A model generated the notes under the pieces. It did no database searches. It had not been told where the DNA came from and was given only the letters and a program-made list of their open reading frames with translations. The position numbers were made by a program, and so were the translations under genes. This document shows, piece by piece, positions 18,030 to 26,344 of a DNA stretch of 64,000 bases. The DNA comes from UBA11740 sp035635855 (GTDB taxonomy: Bacteria; Acidobacteriota; Blastocatellia; Pyrinomonadales; Pyrinomonadaceae). The DNA lies in contig DASQAF010000009.1 of NCBI GenBank assembly GCA_035635855.1, positions 930,001 to 994,000 on the forward strand, in the 5' to 3' direction. Within the stretch, counting starts at the first letter, position 1. The number at the start of each line of letters is the position of its first letter.

Positions 18030-18842
18030 TTGATTGAACATCAGCCAGGACTCTTTAAACTCCTACCTGCACTATGTCTACTGGGTCTGTTCGCTGCGAC
18101 TGCCCAGGCCCAACAGCCATTCACGACCGACGACGCCGACGTAACACCTAAACGAAAGTTTCATCTTCAAGTTGGGAATGAATACGATATTTTGCAACGC
18201 TCTGCCTACCCCGCCTTGCGGCAGAATACAGCGAGTATTGAGATTAGTTACGGACTGTTCGACAACGTTGAGATCGGATTCACCGTACCGCTATTGGGGA
18301 TCTCGAGTTCTCAGATAGTGACGCCCAGGTCTGCTTTGGGAGTCGGCGATAGCACGCTCAATGTTAAATATAACTTCTACAAAGAAAAGAAGGGATCCAG
18401 ACTTCCCTCGATGGCTATTTCCGCGGAAATTCAGTTTCCAACCGGCGATACTGACAGGGACCTTGGTTCGGGTCTCACCGACTATTTCATCAATGGCGTC
18501 TTGCAAAAATCACTGAGCTCAAAGACGACGTTCAGACTGAACGGGGGAATTTTCTTTTCGGGTAACCAGCAATCTGGAGAGTTGGGGATTAAGGTACGCG
18601 GACGTGTTTTTACCGCGGGCGGCTCGCTGGTCAAGCAGTTTACGAAGAGGCTTGACCTGGGAGTGGAAATAACGGGAGCCGTGACTGGCAATTTCATTTT
18701 GAGCGAGGGACAGTTGCAAGGGTTGTTTGGCGGAAATTACGCCCTGACTCACAAGATGACATTCGACTTCGGAATTGTGGGTGGACGGTTTGCCGCCAGC
18801 CCGCGCGTAGGTGTTCTACTGGGCTTGTCGATTGATTTTTGA
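18030..18842 (+). CDS. Outer-membrane beta-barrel protein, phenol MetA-like
   Basis: Exported protein of 270 residues. A TTG at 18030 is chosen because AAGG lies about 8 bp upstream and the signal peptide (LLPALCLLGLFAATAQA) follows; a further TTG at 17970 would add 20 charged residues. The mature protein begins QQPFTTDDADVTPKRKFHL, as in proteins of the MetA-pathway phenol degradation barrel family. It alternates hydrophobic and polar residues in strands and ends in Phe, typical for outer-membrane insertion. Function in these proteins is usually unproven; no catabolic gene adjoins it. Confidence 0.72.
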   Translation: MIEHQPGLFKLLPALCLLGLFAATAQAQQPFTTDDADVTPKRKFHLQVGNEYDILQRSAYPALRQNTASIEISYGLFDNVEIGFTVPLLGISSSQIVTPRSALGVGDSTLNVKYNFYKEKKGSRLPSMAISAEIQFPTGDTDRDLGSGLTDYFINGVLQKSLSSKTTFRLNGGIFFSGNQQSGELGIKVRGRVFTAGGSLVKQFTKRLDLGVEITGAVTGNFILSEGQLQGLFGGNYALTHKMTFDFGIVGGRFAASPRVGVLLGLSIDF

Positions 18843-18972
18843 TCGCCGCCGGTCAAATGGTTTTTTCCCCACCTTTCCGAGTCGCGCCAAAAGAGGTTCG
18901 ACAAGCTTTTCCCCGAACCTTAAAGGTGCTAATCTCCCCGCGTTTGGCCAAAGGTGTTATAGGAGGAACGAA

Positions 18973-19335
18973 ATGGGTCGCGATTCGGCAACAAGTGAGC
19001 GCCTGCGAAATTTGATAACCAGGATCGAGTCGTTAACCGAAAGCGGCGAGCTGCACTGGGAAAAGCAAACCGGTTCGGCGCATCGATACGCGCGCTTGAA
19101 TAACAACTTGTTGATTCTGGGGCCCGCCACGCCGTTGAGCGACACGAGCGTGCCGCGCTACCTTTTCATCACTCCGTTTGATTCCCCGGACTGCATTGAG
19201 ATCAACTCGGATGATAACGACCTTGGATCGGCGGTAGCCAAACTGGCGCAGGAAGTCGAAACAGCAAGCAGTAACGAGCCGCCGACGGATCCTTTCGCTA
19301 TCGATGACCAGTGGTTGGAACGCCTGACCAGTTAA
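18973..19335 (+). CDS. Conserved hypothetical cytosolic protein
   Basis: 120 residues, start ATG 18973 chosen over earlier in-frame codons because AGGAGGAA lies immediately upstream. The product is acidic with no signal or membrane segment. Residues 1-40 are helical (SERLRNLITRIESLTESGEL) and residues 45-90 look like strands (YLFITPFDSPDCIEINSDD). I do not recognise a family. It precedes the cNMP/DUF1003 gene by 59 bp on the same strand. Confidence 0.72.
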   Translation: MGRDSATSERLRNLITRIESLTESGELHWEKQTGSAHRYARLNNNLLILGPATPLSDTSVPRYLFITPFDSPDCIEINSDDNDLGSAVAKLAQEVETASSNEPPTDPFAIDDQWLERLTS

Positions 19336-19394
19336 TTATCATTAGGATTCGGAAGGGCAAATCAGCAAATCATTAGACTAGAGGATTCTTTAAT

Positions 19395-20288
19395 ATGGCT
19401 GCAGATTCAACCAATTTGAGCGAAGAGGCGCAAAGTCTCTCTCGCGTCCCGCTTTTCAAACGCCTCGAACCGTCCGAACTCGAAAAGCTCGCCGAAGAGA
19501 TCGATCAGGTTAATTTTAAGAACGGCGAAGTAATTTTTAACGAGCACGATCGCGGCGATTCGCTGTACGTGGTCGAACGTGGATCGGTGCGTATCTGGGT
19601 AATCGATGAAGACGTGAACGAAGTCACCCTGGCAGAGCTGAGGCCGGGAGAGTTCTTTGGTGAAATGGCCGTGCTGGATCGCGGCGAGCGGTCGAGCAGC
19701 GCCACCGCCATCGGGGACACGCACCTGCACCGTTTGAGCAGCGACGACTTTCAGCAATTTCTGATCGAGCATCCGGACGCGGCCATCGATGTGATTTGCG
19801 AAATCGCGGCCCGCATGCGACAGACAAATCTGCTGGTATCACAACGCGCGAGCCGAAATATCAACGTCGAAATGGAACAGAAGTCGACTATCGGCCAGCG
19901 CATTGCCGACAAGGTTGCATCGTTCGGCGGTTCGTGGACATTTATTATTATTTACCTGAGCTTTCTCATTGCCTGGATGGCGTTCAATACTTTCGTGCTC
20001 GTTCATTACGGCCGTGGTGAGAATGGCGCCCAGTTCGATCCTTACCCGTATATCCTTCTCAACCTGATGCTTTCAATGACCGCCGCTCTGCAGGCGCCGA
20101 TCATCATGATGTCGCAGAACCGGGCCGCTGAAAAAGATCGTCTGGCGGCCGAGCAGGACTTTAAAGTGAATCTGAAGAGCGAGCTGATGCTGGAAGAGAT
20201 GATTCGCAAACAGAGAGTGCGCGACGGGCAGTTCGATCAACTCAACAGCGCGCTGGCAGCGCTCGAAGCGTCACTGAAGAATAGGTAG
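19395..20288 (+). CDS. Cyclic-nucleotide-binding domain fused to DUF1003 membrane domain
   Basis: 297 residues. Residues of about 15-130 are a CRP-like cNMP-binding domain (GEVIFNEHDRGDSLYVVERG, then the phosphate cassette-like PGEFFGEMAVLDRGERSSSA). Residues of about 165-265 are DUF1003, with two transmembrane helices (FIIIYLSFLIAWMAFNTF and PYILLNLMLSMTAALQAPII) and the signature MMSQNRAAEKDRLAAEQDF. The C-terminus is coiled coil. The combination suggests a membrane protein controlled by a cytosolic nucleotide or other ligand. Ligand and output are unknown. Confidence 0.9.
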   Translation: MAADSTNLSEEAQSLSRVPLFKRLEPSELEKLAEEIDQVNFKNGEVIFNEHDRGDSLYVVERGSVRIWVIDEDVNEVTLAELRPGEFFGEMAVLDRGERSSSATAIGDTHLHRLSSDDFQQFLIEHPDAAIDVICEIAARMRQTNLLVSQRASRNINVEMEQKSTIGQRIADKVASFGGSWTFIIIYLSFLIAWMAFNTFVLVHYGRGENGAQFDPYPYILLNLMLSMTAALQAPIIMMSQNRAAEKDRLAAEQDFKVNLKSELMLEEMIRKQRVRDGQFDQLNSALAALEASLKNR

Positions 20289-20366
20289 TTGTTTCAGAAG
20301 CCCGACCGTCAGGGAGGGCCCCCGGCGCCAGAATCGACAATTGCCCTTTGCAATATTTCCTAAGGC

Positions 20367-20388
20367 AGCCCGCGCTTACGCGCGGGCT
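20367..20388. terminator. Bidirectional hairpin between convergent genes
   Basis: AGCCCGCGC (20367-20375) pairs perfectly with GCGCGGGCT (20380-20388) around TTAC. It lies between the DUF1003 gene and a VWFA gene that converge. There is no strong U-run on either side, so the terminator call rests on stem strength and position. Confidence 0.55.
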
Positions 20389-20399
20389 TCTGACCTGAT

Positions 20400-21665
20400 T
20401 TACGGCGACTTCCGCGGCGGATTCGTTCCGGGCTGACGAGCGTTGTTGTTTGTCGTCCTGGTAGCCGGCTTGGTCGCGTTGATGCCCTGCCCCGCGGTTC
20501 GTCCTGAACGTGTCAGAGCAATACGCTTGTCGCGGCCGGGCGCGTCGGCCACGTTCACCTTGATCGCGCGGTAGCTGCCGTCGTGAGCCTTATTTGTCGG
20601 ATCGTAACTGATCACATACTGGGTGCGCAGATCGCGCACAATCTGGTTGGCGACCTCAGGCAGTTCAGAAATTGACTGGGGAAAGAAAGCCCGGCCACCG
20701 GTTTCGGTGGCGATCCGGTTGATGAGGTTGACCGCCTTGTCTCGAGGGCTCTTGCGGATCAGACCTTTCTCGGCATCCAGCTCGCTGACAAATCCGATCA
20801 CGTAAATCTGCACGTCTTCCTCGCGCAGCCGCCTGAACAGATCAGCTTCCGGATAATAGCTGGCGCGATCCTCGCCATCGGTTACTACGATTAGGGCGCG
20901 CCGGCGACGATCATCATTAGCGCCTTTCTTGTATTCGGCCACGTGCTCGGCCGCCAGATAGACCCCATCGATGACCGCGGTTTGTCCGCCCTCGATGTAC
21001 AAGGTATCCAGTCCGTCCATTAACGCGTCTTTGCTGGAAGTAAAATCCTGGACTGTTTCAATCTTGTCGCTGCTGATAAAGCGCTCCAGAAAAGTTTCGT
21101 CCCCTTTTTTGTTGCTGTTGATGATCGCCTTCGCGGCGTTGATTACCTGTTCAAAGGCCGGACGCAACGATCCCGAAGTGTCGACCGCCAATCCGTAGAT
21201 CACCGGCACCTCTTCCTCTGTGAATGAAAAGATTGACTGCGGCACACCGTCTTCAAAGATGCGGAACTCGTCCTTGCCGATGTTGTTGATGGGCCGGTTG
21301 TTGCGATCGATCACGCGCACGTTCAGCGTCACCAGCTCAGTGTTAATTGTCAGTCTTTCGCCTTCGCTGATTTCGGCGGTAGTGGGATCGGGTGTCGGCG
21401 TCGGTTTGGGCTTCAACACCGGTGGAGGCGGTGGCTCGCCCAGTTGCGGAGCGATGCGGCGGCCCGGGCCCGACTGCGGCGTGGGCGTAGGTTGGGTCGG
21501 CGTCGGCGTTGCGCTCGGGGTAACTCCCGTAGTGCGCGGCCGCGAATCCGGTTGTTGAGCAAGGCTGGCCCCGGAAATCACTATCGAAAGCAGTCCGAAC
21601 AAGCCAAGTGAAAGCACCAGGGCGGTCTGCCGGGCGCGAATAAAATGAACAGTGTGAAATCTCAT
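20400..21665 (-). CDS. Secreted VWFA-related protein with Pro/Thr-rich linker
   Basis: Exported protein of 421 residues. A signal peptide (about 1-36) is followed by a long Pro/Thr-rich stretch (about 45-100), an N-terminal beta domain (LNVRVIDRNNRPINNIGKD, FRIFEDGVPQ) and a VWA domain with an intact MIDAS start DTSGS in YGLAVDTSGSLRP and VTDGED. The C-terminus is basic and Asn/Pro-rich. It belongs to the acidobacterial VWFA-related family. It is followed on the same strand, upstream in transcription, by a second VWFA gene, 210 bp away. Confidence 0.9.
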   Translation of the reverse strand: MRFHTVHFIRARQTALVLSLGLFGLLSIVISGASLAQQPDSRPRTTGVTPSATPTPTQPTPTPQSGPGRRIAPQLGEPPPPPVLKPKPTPTPDPTTAEISEGERLTINTELVTLNVRVIDRNNRPINNIGKDEFRIFEDGVPQSIFSFTEEEVPVIYGLAVDTSGSLRPAFEQVINAAKAIINSNKKGDETFLERFISSDKIETVQDFTSSKDALMDGLDTLYIEGGQTAVIDGVYLAAEHVAEYKKGANDDRRRRALIVVTDGEDRASYYPEADLFRRLREEDVQIYVIGFVSELDAEKGLIRKSPRDKAVNLINRIATETGGRAFFPQSISELPEVANQIVRDLRTQYVISYDPTNKAHDGSYRAIKVNVADAPGRDKRIALTRSGRTAGQGINATKPATRTTNNNARQPGTNPPRKSP

Positions 21666-21875
21666 TACTGCTAAACCTTCTATAAATAAAACCCTAATCT
21701 CAAACGATTTTCAAACCGGGAGAGCAGACGCCGCCATCGGTTGGGTTGCCGGGATGAACGGCAGCGCCTGTAAGGATGCGTAGAAGCTCGCTGAGCGTTG
21801 CCGCATAGATCGCCAAAAGACTTGAACCTTCTTGCTTGTCTCAAAGACTACAGGCCGAAGGCTGCACTGCAAAGG

Positions 21876-22967
21876 TCATTTTGGATTTGCGATGGCGTAA
21901 TAGCCTTCCTTGCTGCGCACGAACAGCCGGGGCAGTCCGCGCGGCGGAGCAACCTTGACTTTGATCTTGTGCCACTTGCCGTCGCTCACAAAGTTCGGCG
22001 GGCGGTAGCCGATGGAATACTGGTGCCGCAGTTCGAGGGCGATTTGCTCGAAGATGTCGTCCATCTCTGGCGCGCTGCGCGGATAGAAAGCCTTGCCGCC
22101 GGAGACGCCGGCCAGTTCATCCAGGGTGCCCTGGCCTTCCATACCGAGCGAGCTGCCGACATCACTGCCGCTGAGAATTCCGATGGCATAAAGAACGACG
22201 TCCGATTCTTTGAGCACGCGCCGCAGCTCGTTGAACGTATAGCGCGAGTTGTTGTCCTGCCCATCGCTAATCAGGAGCAGGGCGCGCTTGGGATGCGTGC
22301 CGCGCTGCACGCGCTCGACACCGAGATAGCAGGCATCGTAAAGGGCCGTGTTGCTGCGGGTCTGCACAAAGGTCAGCTTGTCGAGTACGGCGTTGCCGTC
22401 ACGCGTCCGATCCATCAGCAGTTGGGCCCGCGAATTAAAGGCTATCAGGAAGTACTCGTCATTATCGTGGCTGGTTTGCACAAAATGAGACAGCGCGTCA
22501 CGCGCGCGTTTCACCTTTTCGCCGCTCATTGATCCGGAAACGTCAAAGAGAACTCCGACCGAAACCGGCGAGTCGTCGTCGCTAAAGAAGGAAATGTTCT
22601 GCTGCTGCTTATCGTCAAAGATGCTGAATGCATTCTTGCTCAGACCGGAAACAAATCGCCCGTAGATATCGGTCACGGTAACCGTGAACGTGATCAAGTC
22701 GGTATTGGTAATGACCGGACCTTTGTCGTCTATTTCACCGGGCTTCTTTTGCGGGTCGCCGGCGGGTTGCTGCTTCTGTGGCGAGCTATCCACGCTTACC
22801 TGGGGCGCTACGGGTTGGACCGTTAATAGGTCCTTCTTTTCAGGCGACGGGGACGGTTTCTGCTCGGGCTTCTGCTGAGCGTAAGCGGATGGAGAGAGAG
22901 TGAAACTCAGAAATAGAGCTATGCAGACAACGAACCCGGCTAACGTAGCGTGGCGACGCGATTTCAT
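21876..22967 (-). CDS. Secreted VWFA-related protein
   Basis: Exported protein of 363 residues from the ATG at 22967, which has a GGGGGG ribosome site and opens a basic signal peptide (MKSRRHATLAGFVV). The linker is rich in Pro, Lys and Gln. The VWA domain has an intact MIDAS start (VLFDVSGSMSG) and LLISDGQDNNSRY. The C-terminal YSIGYRPPNF and RSKEGYYA match the other two VWFA proteins in the window. Probably a tandem paralogue of the neighbouring gene. The 271-bp region upstream (22968-23238) holds no gene. Confidence 0.9.
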   Translation of the reverse strand: MKSRRHATLAGFVVCIALFLSFTLSPSAYAQQKPEQKPSPSPEKKDLLTVQPVAPQVSVDSSPQKQQPAGDPQKKPGEIDDKGPVITNTDLITFTVTVTDIYGRFVSGLSKNAFSIFDDKQQQNISFFSDDDSPVSVGVLFDVSGSMSGEKVKRARDALSHFVQTSHDNDEYFLIAFNSRAQLLMDRTRDGNAVLDKLTFVQTRSNTALYDACYLGVERVQRGTHPKRALLLISDGQDNNSRYTFNELRRVLKESDVVLYAIGILSGSDVGSSLGMEGQGTLDELAGVSGGKAFYPRSAPEMDDIFEQIALELRHQYSIGYRPPNFVSDGKWHKIKVKVAPPRGLPRLFVRSKEGYYAIANPK

Positions 22968-23238
22968 CGAACCCCCCTGTCTCTTAGCGTCCAAACTGAG
23001 TCCGCGAGCCCCAAGAACCACACGCCGTTCATCCTTGTGCGAGTGTGGGCCTCGGCGCATATCGCAGACCGAGATTGCTTTGATTCATACGAGTCTGCGC
23101 TCAAGTTTGAAGAGCAGCTCGGCACGATTTTCACTTTCGAAAAAAGAACGCTGCGGGGAAACGCTGCGCGAGCCCGATTGTTCCGGCTGATATCCGCATT
23201 GTAGGACAGGGCAGGCGCGCGTGCAAGGAAATTGAGTA

Positions 23239-23730
23239 TTAATGCCGAACTGATTTGAGGAGCCCGAGGCGGTTGTCTTTAAATCTATAGAAGCGGGTAG
23301 CATAGTCACCGTCCTTCTCGTTTCTGGCTCCGGAAAGGACTATAAGGCTACTGTCGAGGCGAAACTCCAGCGGCTTGAACCGATCATCCACCCCCACCTC
23401 AGTGCCCCAACAGCAGAGCGAAAAGGGCAACATGAACACCCGTCCGGTGCGGGCGTCGATGATCGCGCCCTGGACGCATTCCGTGCCGCAACCCCAGGTC
23501 GTGACGATCAAGTGGCCGGCGAAGTTTGGCTTATCGCGGGCGGCTTCGCGTAAACGGGTGCGAAATTGTCGAGCCGCGCGCGTCAAGACCAATGGCACCG
23601 TCTTTCCGTTGAAGCGTTCGCTTACGGGATAGTCGTTGAAGCGTGGAACGCCGGGTTGTCCGTTAGCGTTAAGCGTGGCGACGAAAGGAGCAATCGCCAG
23701 GAGCAGGAAATCTCTGAACAGTTTTCGCAT
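23239..23730 (-). CDS. Secreted conserved hypothetical protein
   Basis: 163 residues from the ATG at 23730; a GTG at 23736 overlapping the upstream stop is an alternative. A signal peptide ends near NANG. The mature part contains NFAGHLIVTTWGCGTECVQ and FMLPFSLCCWGTEVGVDDRF, cysteine-containing motifs that I recall from small uncharacterised periplasmic proteins; conserved Cys suggest disulfides. It follows the HhH protein gene with at most 2 bp between them, so the pair is likely co-transcribed. Confidence 0.75.
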   Translation of the reverse strand: MRKLFRDFLLLAIAPFVATLNANGQPGVPRFNDYPVSERFNGKTVPLVLTRAARQFRTRLREAARDKPNFAGHLIVTTWGCGTECVQGAIIDARTGRVFMLPFSLCCWGTEVGVDDRFKPLEFRLDSSLIVLSGARNEKDGDYATRFYRFKDNRLGLLKSVRH

Positions 23731-23732
23731 GA

Positions 23733-24191
23733 TCACTTTCGAGCCAGCGCCGACTTGATCCTTGCAGCCGATTTTGGGCCGATGCCGTCAACCATTTCCA
23801 AACCACCACTCGTTACAAATCTGCGCAGGTCGTCCAGAGAAGCAATTTTGAATTTCTGATGCAGCGTGGCCGCGGTCTTCGGGCCAACCCCCGGAAGGTC
23901 CAGCAGGTCCAGCACGGTTGCCGGCGTCTCTGCGGTCAGCTTTTCCCAGGCGGCAAAGGTTCCCGTGTCTATCAGTTCTAAGATCTTTCCGGCCAGCGCC
24001 TTGCCGACGCCGGGAATTTCCAGCAGGCCCGCCAATCCGTCCTGCGCCGCGATCTTCTGCATGGGCGTGGGCCAGGTCTCGATCGCCTCGGCCGCCATGC
24101 GGTAAGAGCGGATGCGAAACGTGTCTTCACCGCGGACCTCCATCAAAGAGGTCATGCGATTAAAGCGGCGGGCGATTTCTTCGTTATCCAT
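23733..24191 (-). CDS. Stand-alone PolX-type helix-hairpin-helix protein
   Basis: 152 residues corresponding to the N-terminal region of family X DNA polymerases. Residues 1-45 resemble the 8-kDa domain (EEIARRFNRMTSLMEVRGED, FRIRSYRMAAEAIE). Three HhH-like motifs follow: LLEIPGVGKALAGKI, LLDLPGVGPKTAATL and MVDGIGPKSAARI. The palm with catalytic Asp residues and the PHP domain are absent, and the frame ends with its own stop. It should bind DNA non-specifically without polymerising. It could be a true small protein or a stable remnant of polX. Confidence 0.85.
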   Translation of the reverse strand: MDNEEIARRFNRMTSLMEVRGEDTFRIRSYRMAAEAIETWPTPMQKIAAQDGLAGLLEIPGVGKALAGKILELIDTGTFAAWEKLTAETPATVLDLLDLPGVGPKTAATLHQKFKIASLDDLRRFVTSGGLEMVDGIGPKSAARIKSALARK

Positions 24192-24337
24192 TGTCTGCTG
24201 AATCGTAAATCCTGGCTCGTGAATAGTAAATGAGCATCGCTGCCTCAGGGAACTTTTGGATAGACCCGAGCGTTAAAGTTCCCAGATCTGCTAGCCGAGT
24301 TTGCTGAACTGGCGTGTCCAAGCGCCCGAATCAATTC

Positions 24338-26041
24338 ATGAGAAACTATCGAGTCATTCACATTGGCGCCTGGCTGTTGCTGTTGCTGGTGCTTTGCTCT
24401 GTCGTTGCCTCGGCCCAAACAGGCAGTCGGTCTTTTTCAGAGATTCTTAGAGATGCCGAGAGTAAGACCGCGGCAAAGGACTGGAAGGAAGCAGCCGTCC
24501 TATGGCAGCAGGTGATTGAGTCGAATCCCGTTAACGCGGGGTTTTGGAACCAGTTGGCGAACGCCCTCTACCAGGCGAAAGACTATCGCAAATCTATAGC
24601 GGCATACGAAAAAGCAGTCGAACTCCGGGCCGGGTTCCCGTCAAACGCGGCTTATAACATTGCCTGTTGTTATGCACTGCTGGGTGAGAAAGAGAACGCG
24701 CTGAAGTGGCTGGAAAAATCCTTCGACATGGGTTTCCGCGATCTCGAGCAGGCCCGGACTGATTCTGATCTTCAATCACTTCATAACGACGCTCGTTTTC
24801 TAAGAATCGTGGGGCTGGTCGATACCGCCAAAATGTCGCGTGATGAAGGCTGGCGCTACGATCTGGCGTTACTGGAAAGGGAAGTCAACCGCAAAGGATA
24901 TGCTTACGGAATCACCCGGCCAATTTCCAGGGAAGATTTCCATGCGGCCGTGAAGACGCTCAGCGATCAGGAGCCGAAACTTACCGATGCGCAAATGGTA
25001 ATCGGAGTTATGAAGCTCATGCGATCGCTGGGCGATGGGCATACAACCTTTCTTTCCCCGCCCCAGCAGCCTGACTATGCGCTGGCCCTGCCGCTCCAGT
25101 TCTATCTGTTCAAAGAGGGTCTGTTTGTAATTGGGTCCGACCCGAAATACAAAGGCTTGCTGGGTGCTCAGGTCTTGAGCCTCGGTGGACACACGGTAGG
25201 TGAAGTAATGAAGTCTCTCGATCAGGTCATCAGCAGGGACAATGAAATGTGGCCCGGTCAGTTGGGTCCTTACCACATGCGCAATCTGCCTTTGCTCCGC
25301 GGTCTCGGATTGGTTTCTGACATAAGGAAGATTGAGTTAGGGATTCGTGACGTGAATGGGGTTAATCGAACGGCTACAGTCGAAGCCGACTCAGAACACC
25401 CGAACATCTGGAACGAGTTTCCCTCTAACTGGGTCACTTATGCGCAATCGTTGGGCACGCCGCTGCCTCTTTACCTCAAGAATACGAAGTCGCACTACTG
25501 GTTCGAATACTTCCCGGAGAGCAGGGTTCTCTACTTTCAATACAATCGGGTGCTAAACGACGCCGAGGAACCTTTGGCTAGGTTTTCCGAACGGCTCTTC
25601 AAATTCATCGACGAACACGAAATCGACAAGCTGGTTATCGATATGCGCTGGAACAACGGAGGCAATACGTTTTTGTCCCGGCCGTTGCTTTACGGTTTGA
25701 TCAAAAGCGATAAGGTGAACAAGCGAGGAAAGTTGTTCGTGATCATTGGGCGCCGGACGTTTTCGGCCGCGCAAAACACCGCCACCTTTTTCGAGCGCCA
25801 CACCAACGCGATCTTCGTCGGCGAACCCACCGGGTCCAGTCCAAACTTTGTGGGTGAGGAGACGCCCTTCACCCTGCCTTACAGCAAGATTACCGTGAAC
25901 ATCTCAGATCTCTATTGGCAAAGCTCCTGGCCGCAGGATTATCGCACCTGGATTGCTCCACAGATCTATCTTCCCCCGACCTTTTCGGCATACCGCGAAA
26001 ACCGTGACCCGGCGATGGAGGCGATCCTGAGGTACAAGTGA
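24338..26041 (+). CDS. TPR and S41-peptidase-like secreted protein
   Basis: 567 residues from the ATG at 24338; a GTG at 24314 would add 8. A signal peptide (LLLLLVLCSVVASA) is followed by TPR-like helices of about residues 30-150 (NPVNAGFWNQLANALYQAKD, NAAYNIACCYALLGEKENAL). The C-terminal half has S41 features: VIDMRWNNGGN, a Ser in the position of the nucleophile in RTFSAAQNTATFF, then FVGEPTGSSPNFVG. The usual catalytic Lys after GEPT is not evident, so proteolytic activity is uncertain. It may bind or process exported peptides. Confidence 0.8.
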   Translation: MRNYRVIHIGAWLLLLLVLCSVVASAQTGSRSFSEILRDAESKTAAKDWKEAAVLWQQVIESNPVNAGFWNQLANALYQAKDYRKSIAAYEKAVELRAGFPSNAAYNIACCYALLGEKENALKWLEKSFDMGFRDLEQARTDSDLQSLHNDARFLRIVGLVDTAKMSRDEGWRYDLALLEREVNRKGYAYGITRPISREDFHAAVKTLSDQEPKLTDAQMVIGVMKLMRSLGDGHTTFLSPPQQPDYALALPLQFYLFKEGLFVIGSDPKYKGLLGAQVLSLGGHTVGEVMKSLDQVISRDNEMWPGQLGPYHMRNLPLLRGLGLVSDIRKIELGIRDVNGVNRTATVEADSEHPNIWNEFPSNWVTYAQSLGTPLPLYLKNTKSHYWFEYFPESRVLYFQYNRVLNDAEEPLARFSERLFKFIDEHEIDKLVIDMRWNNGGNTFLSRPLLYGLIKSDKVNKRGKLFVIIGRRTFSAAQNTATFFERHTNAIFVGEPTGSSPNFVGEETPFTLPYSKITVNISDLYWQSSWPQDYRTWIAPQIYLPPTFSAYRENRDPAMEAILRYK

Positions 26042-26120
26042 ACCGCCTCGTTCACTTGCTTCAATATGTAGTTCAGTGGCCGTGCATGGTTCAGGTCTGT
26101 GCTTTTCCGCTTGGCCCGGA

Positions 26121-26187
26121 ACGATCCACGAACTCACACGAAATCGCACGAACAGATGGCTTCCTTTCGTGTGTTTTCGTGGATCGT
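26121..26187. repeat. Inverted repeat of the ATCCACGAA/TTCGTGGAT type
   Basis: Left arm ACGATCCACGAA plus ACACGAAA (from 26121) and right arm TTTCGTGTGTTTTCGTGGAT (ending 26187 with CGT) are near reverse complements. It lies in the 303-bp gene-free spacer 26042-26344 between the S41-like and S46 peptidase genes. Confidence 0.8.
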
Positions 26188-26344
26188 CGTTCTGCCTTGC
26201 TCGGCAATCTCGAAATGGGACACCACAGGTTCTCGCCCTCGCTCGACATTACCTCCGGCTGCCACTACTATTCTCAGGCATCCAATTGGAAGGCAAAGCG
26301 CTCTAAATCCTTCTCCGTTTAGATCAGTTTATCGAGGTTAATAA

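Noticed and set aside
21798..22532. Long plus-strand frame of 244 codons
   Set aside because: It is antisense to the VWFA gene at 21876-22967, which has a signal peptide, MIDAS motif and good ribosome site.
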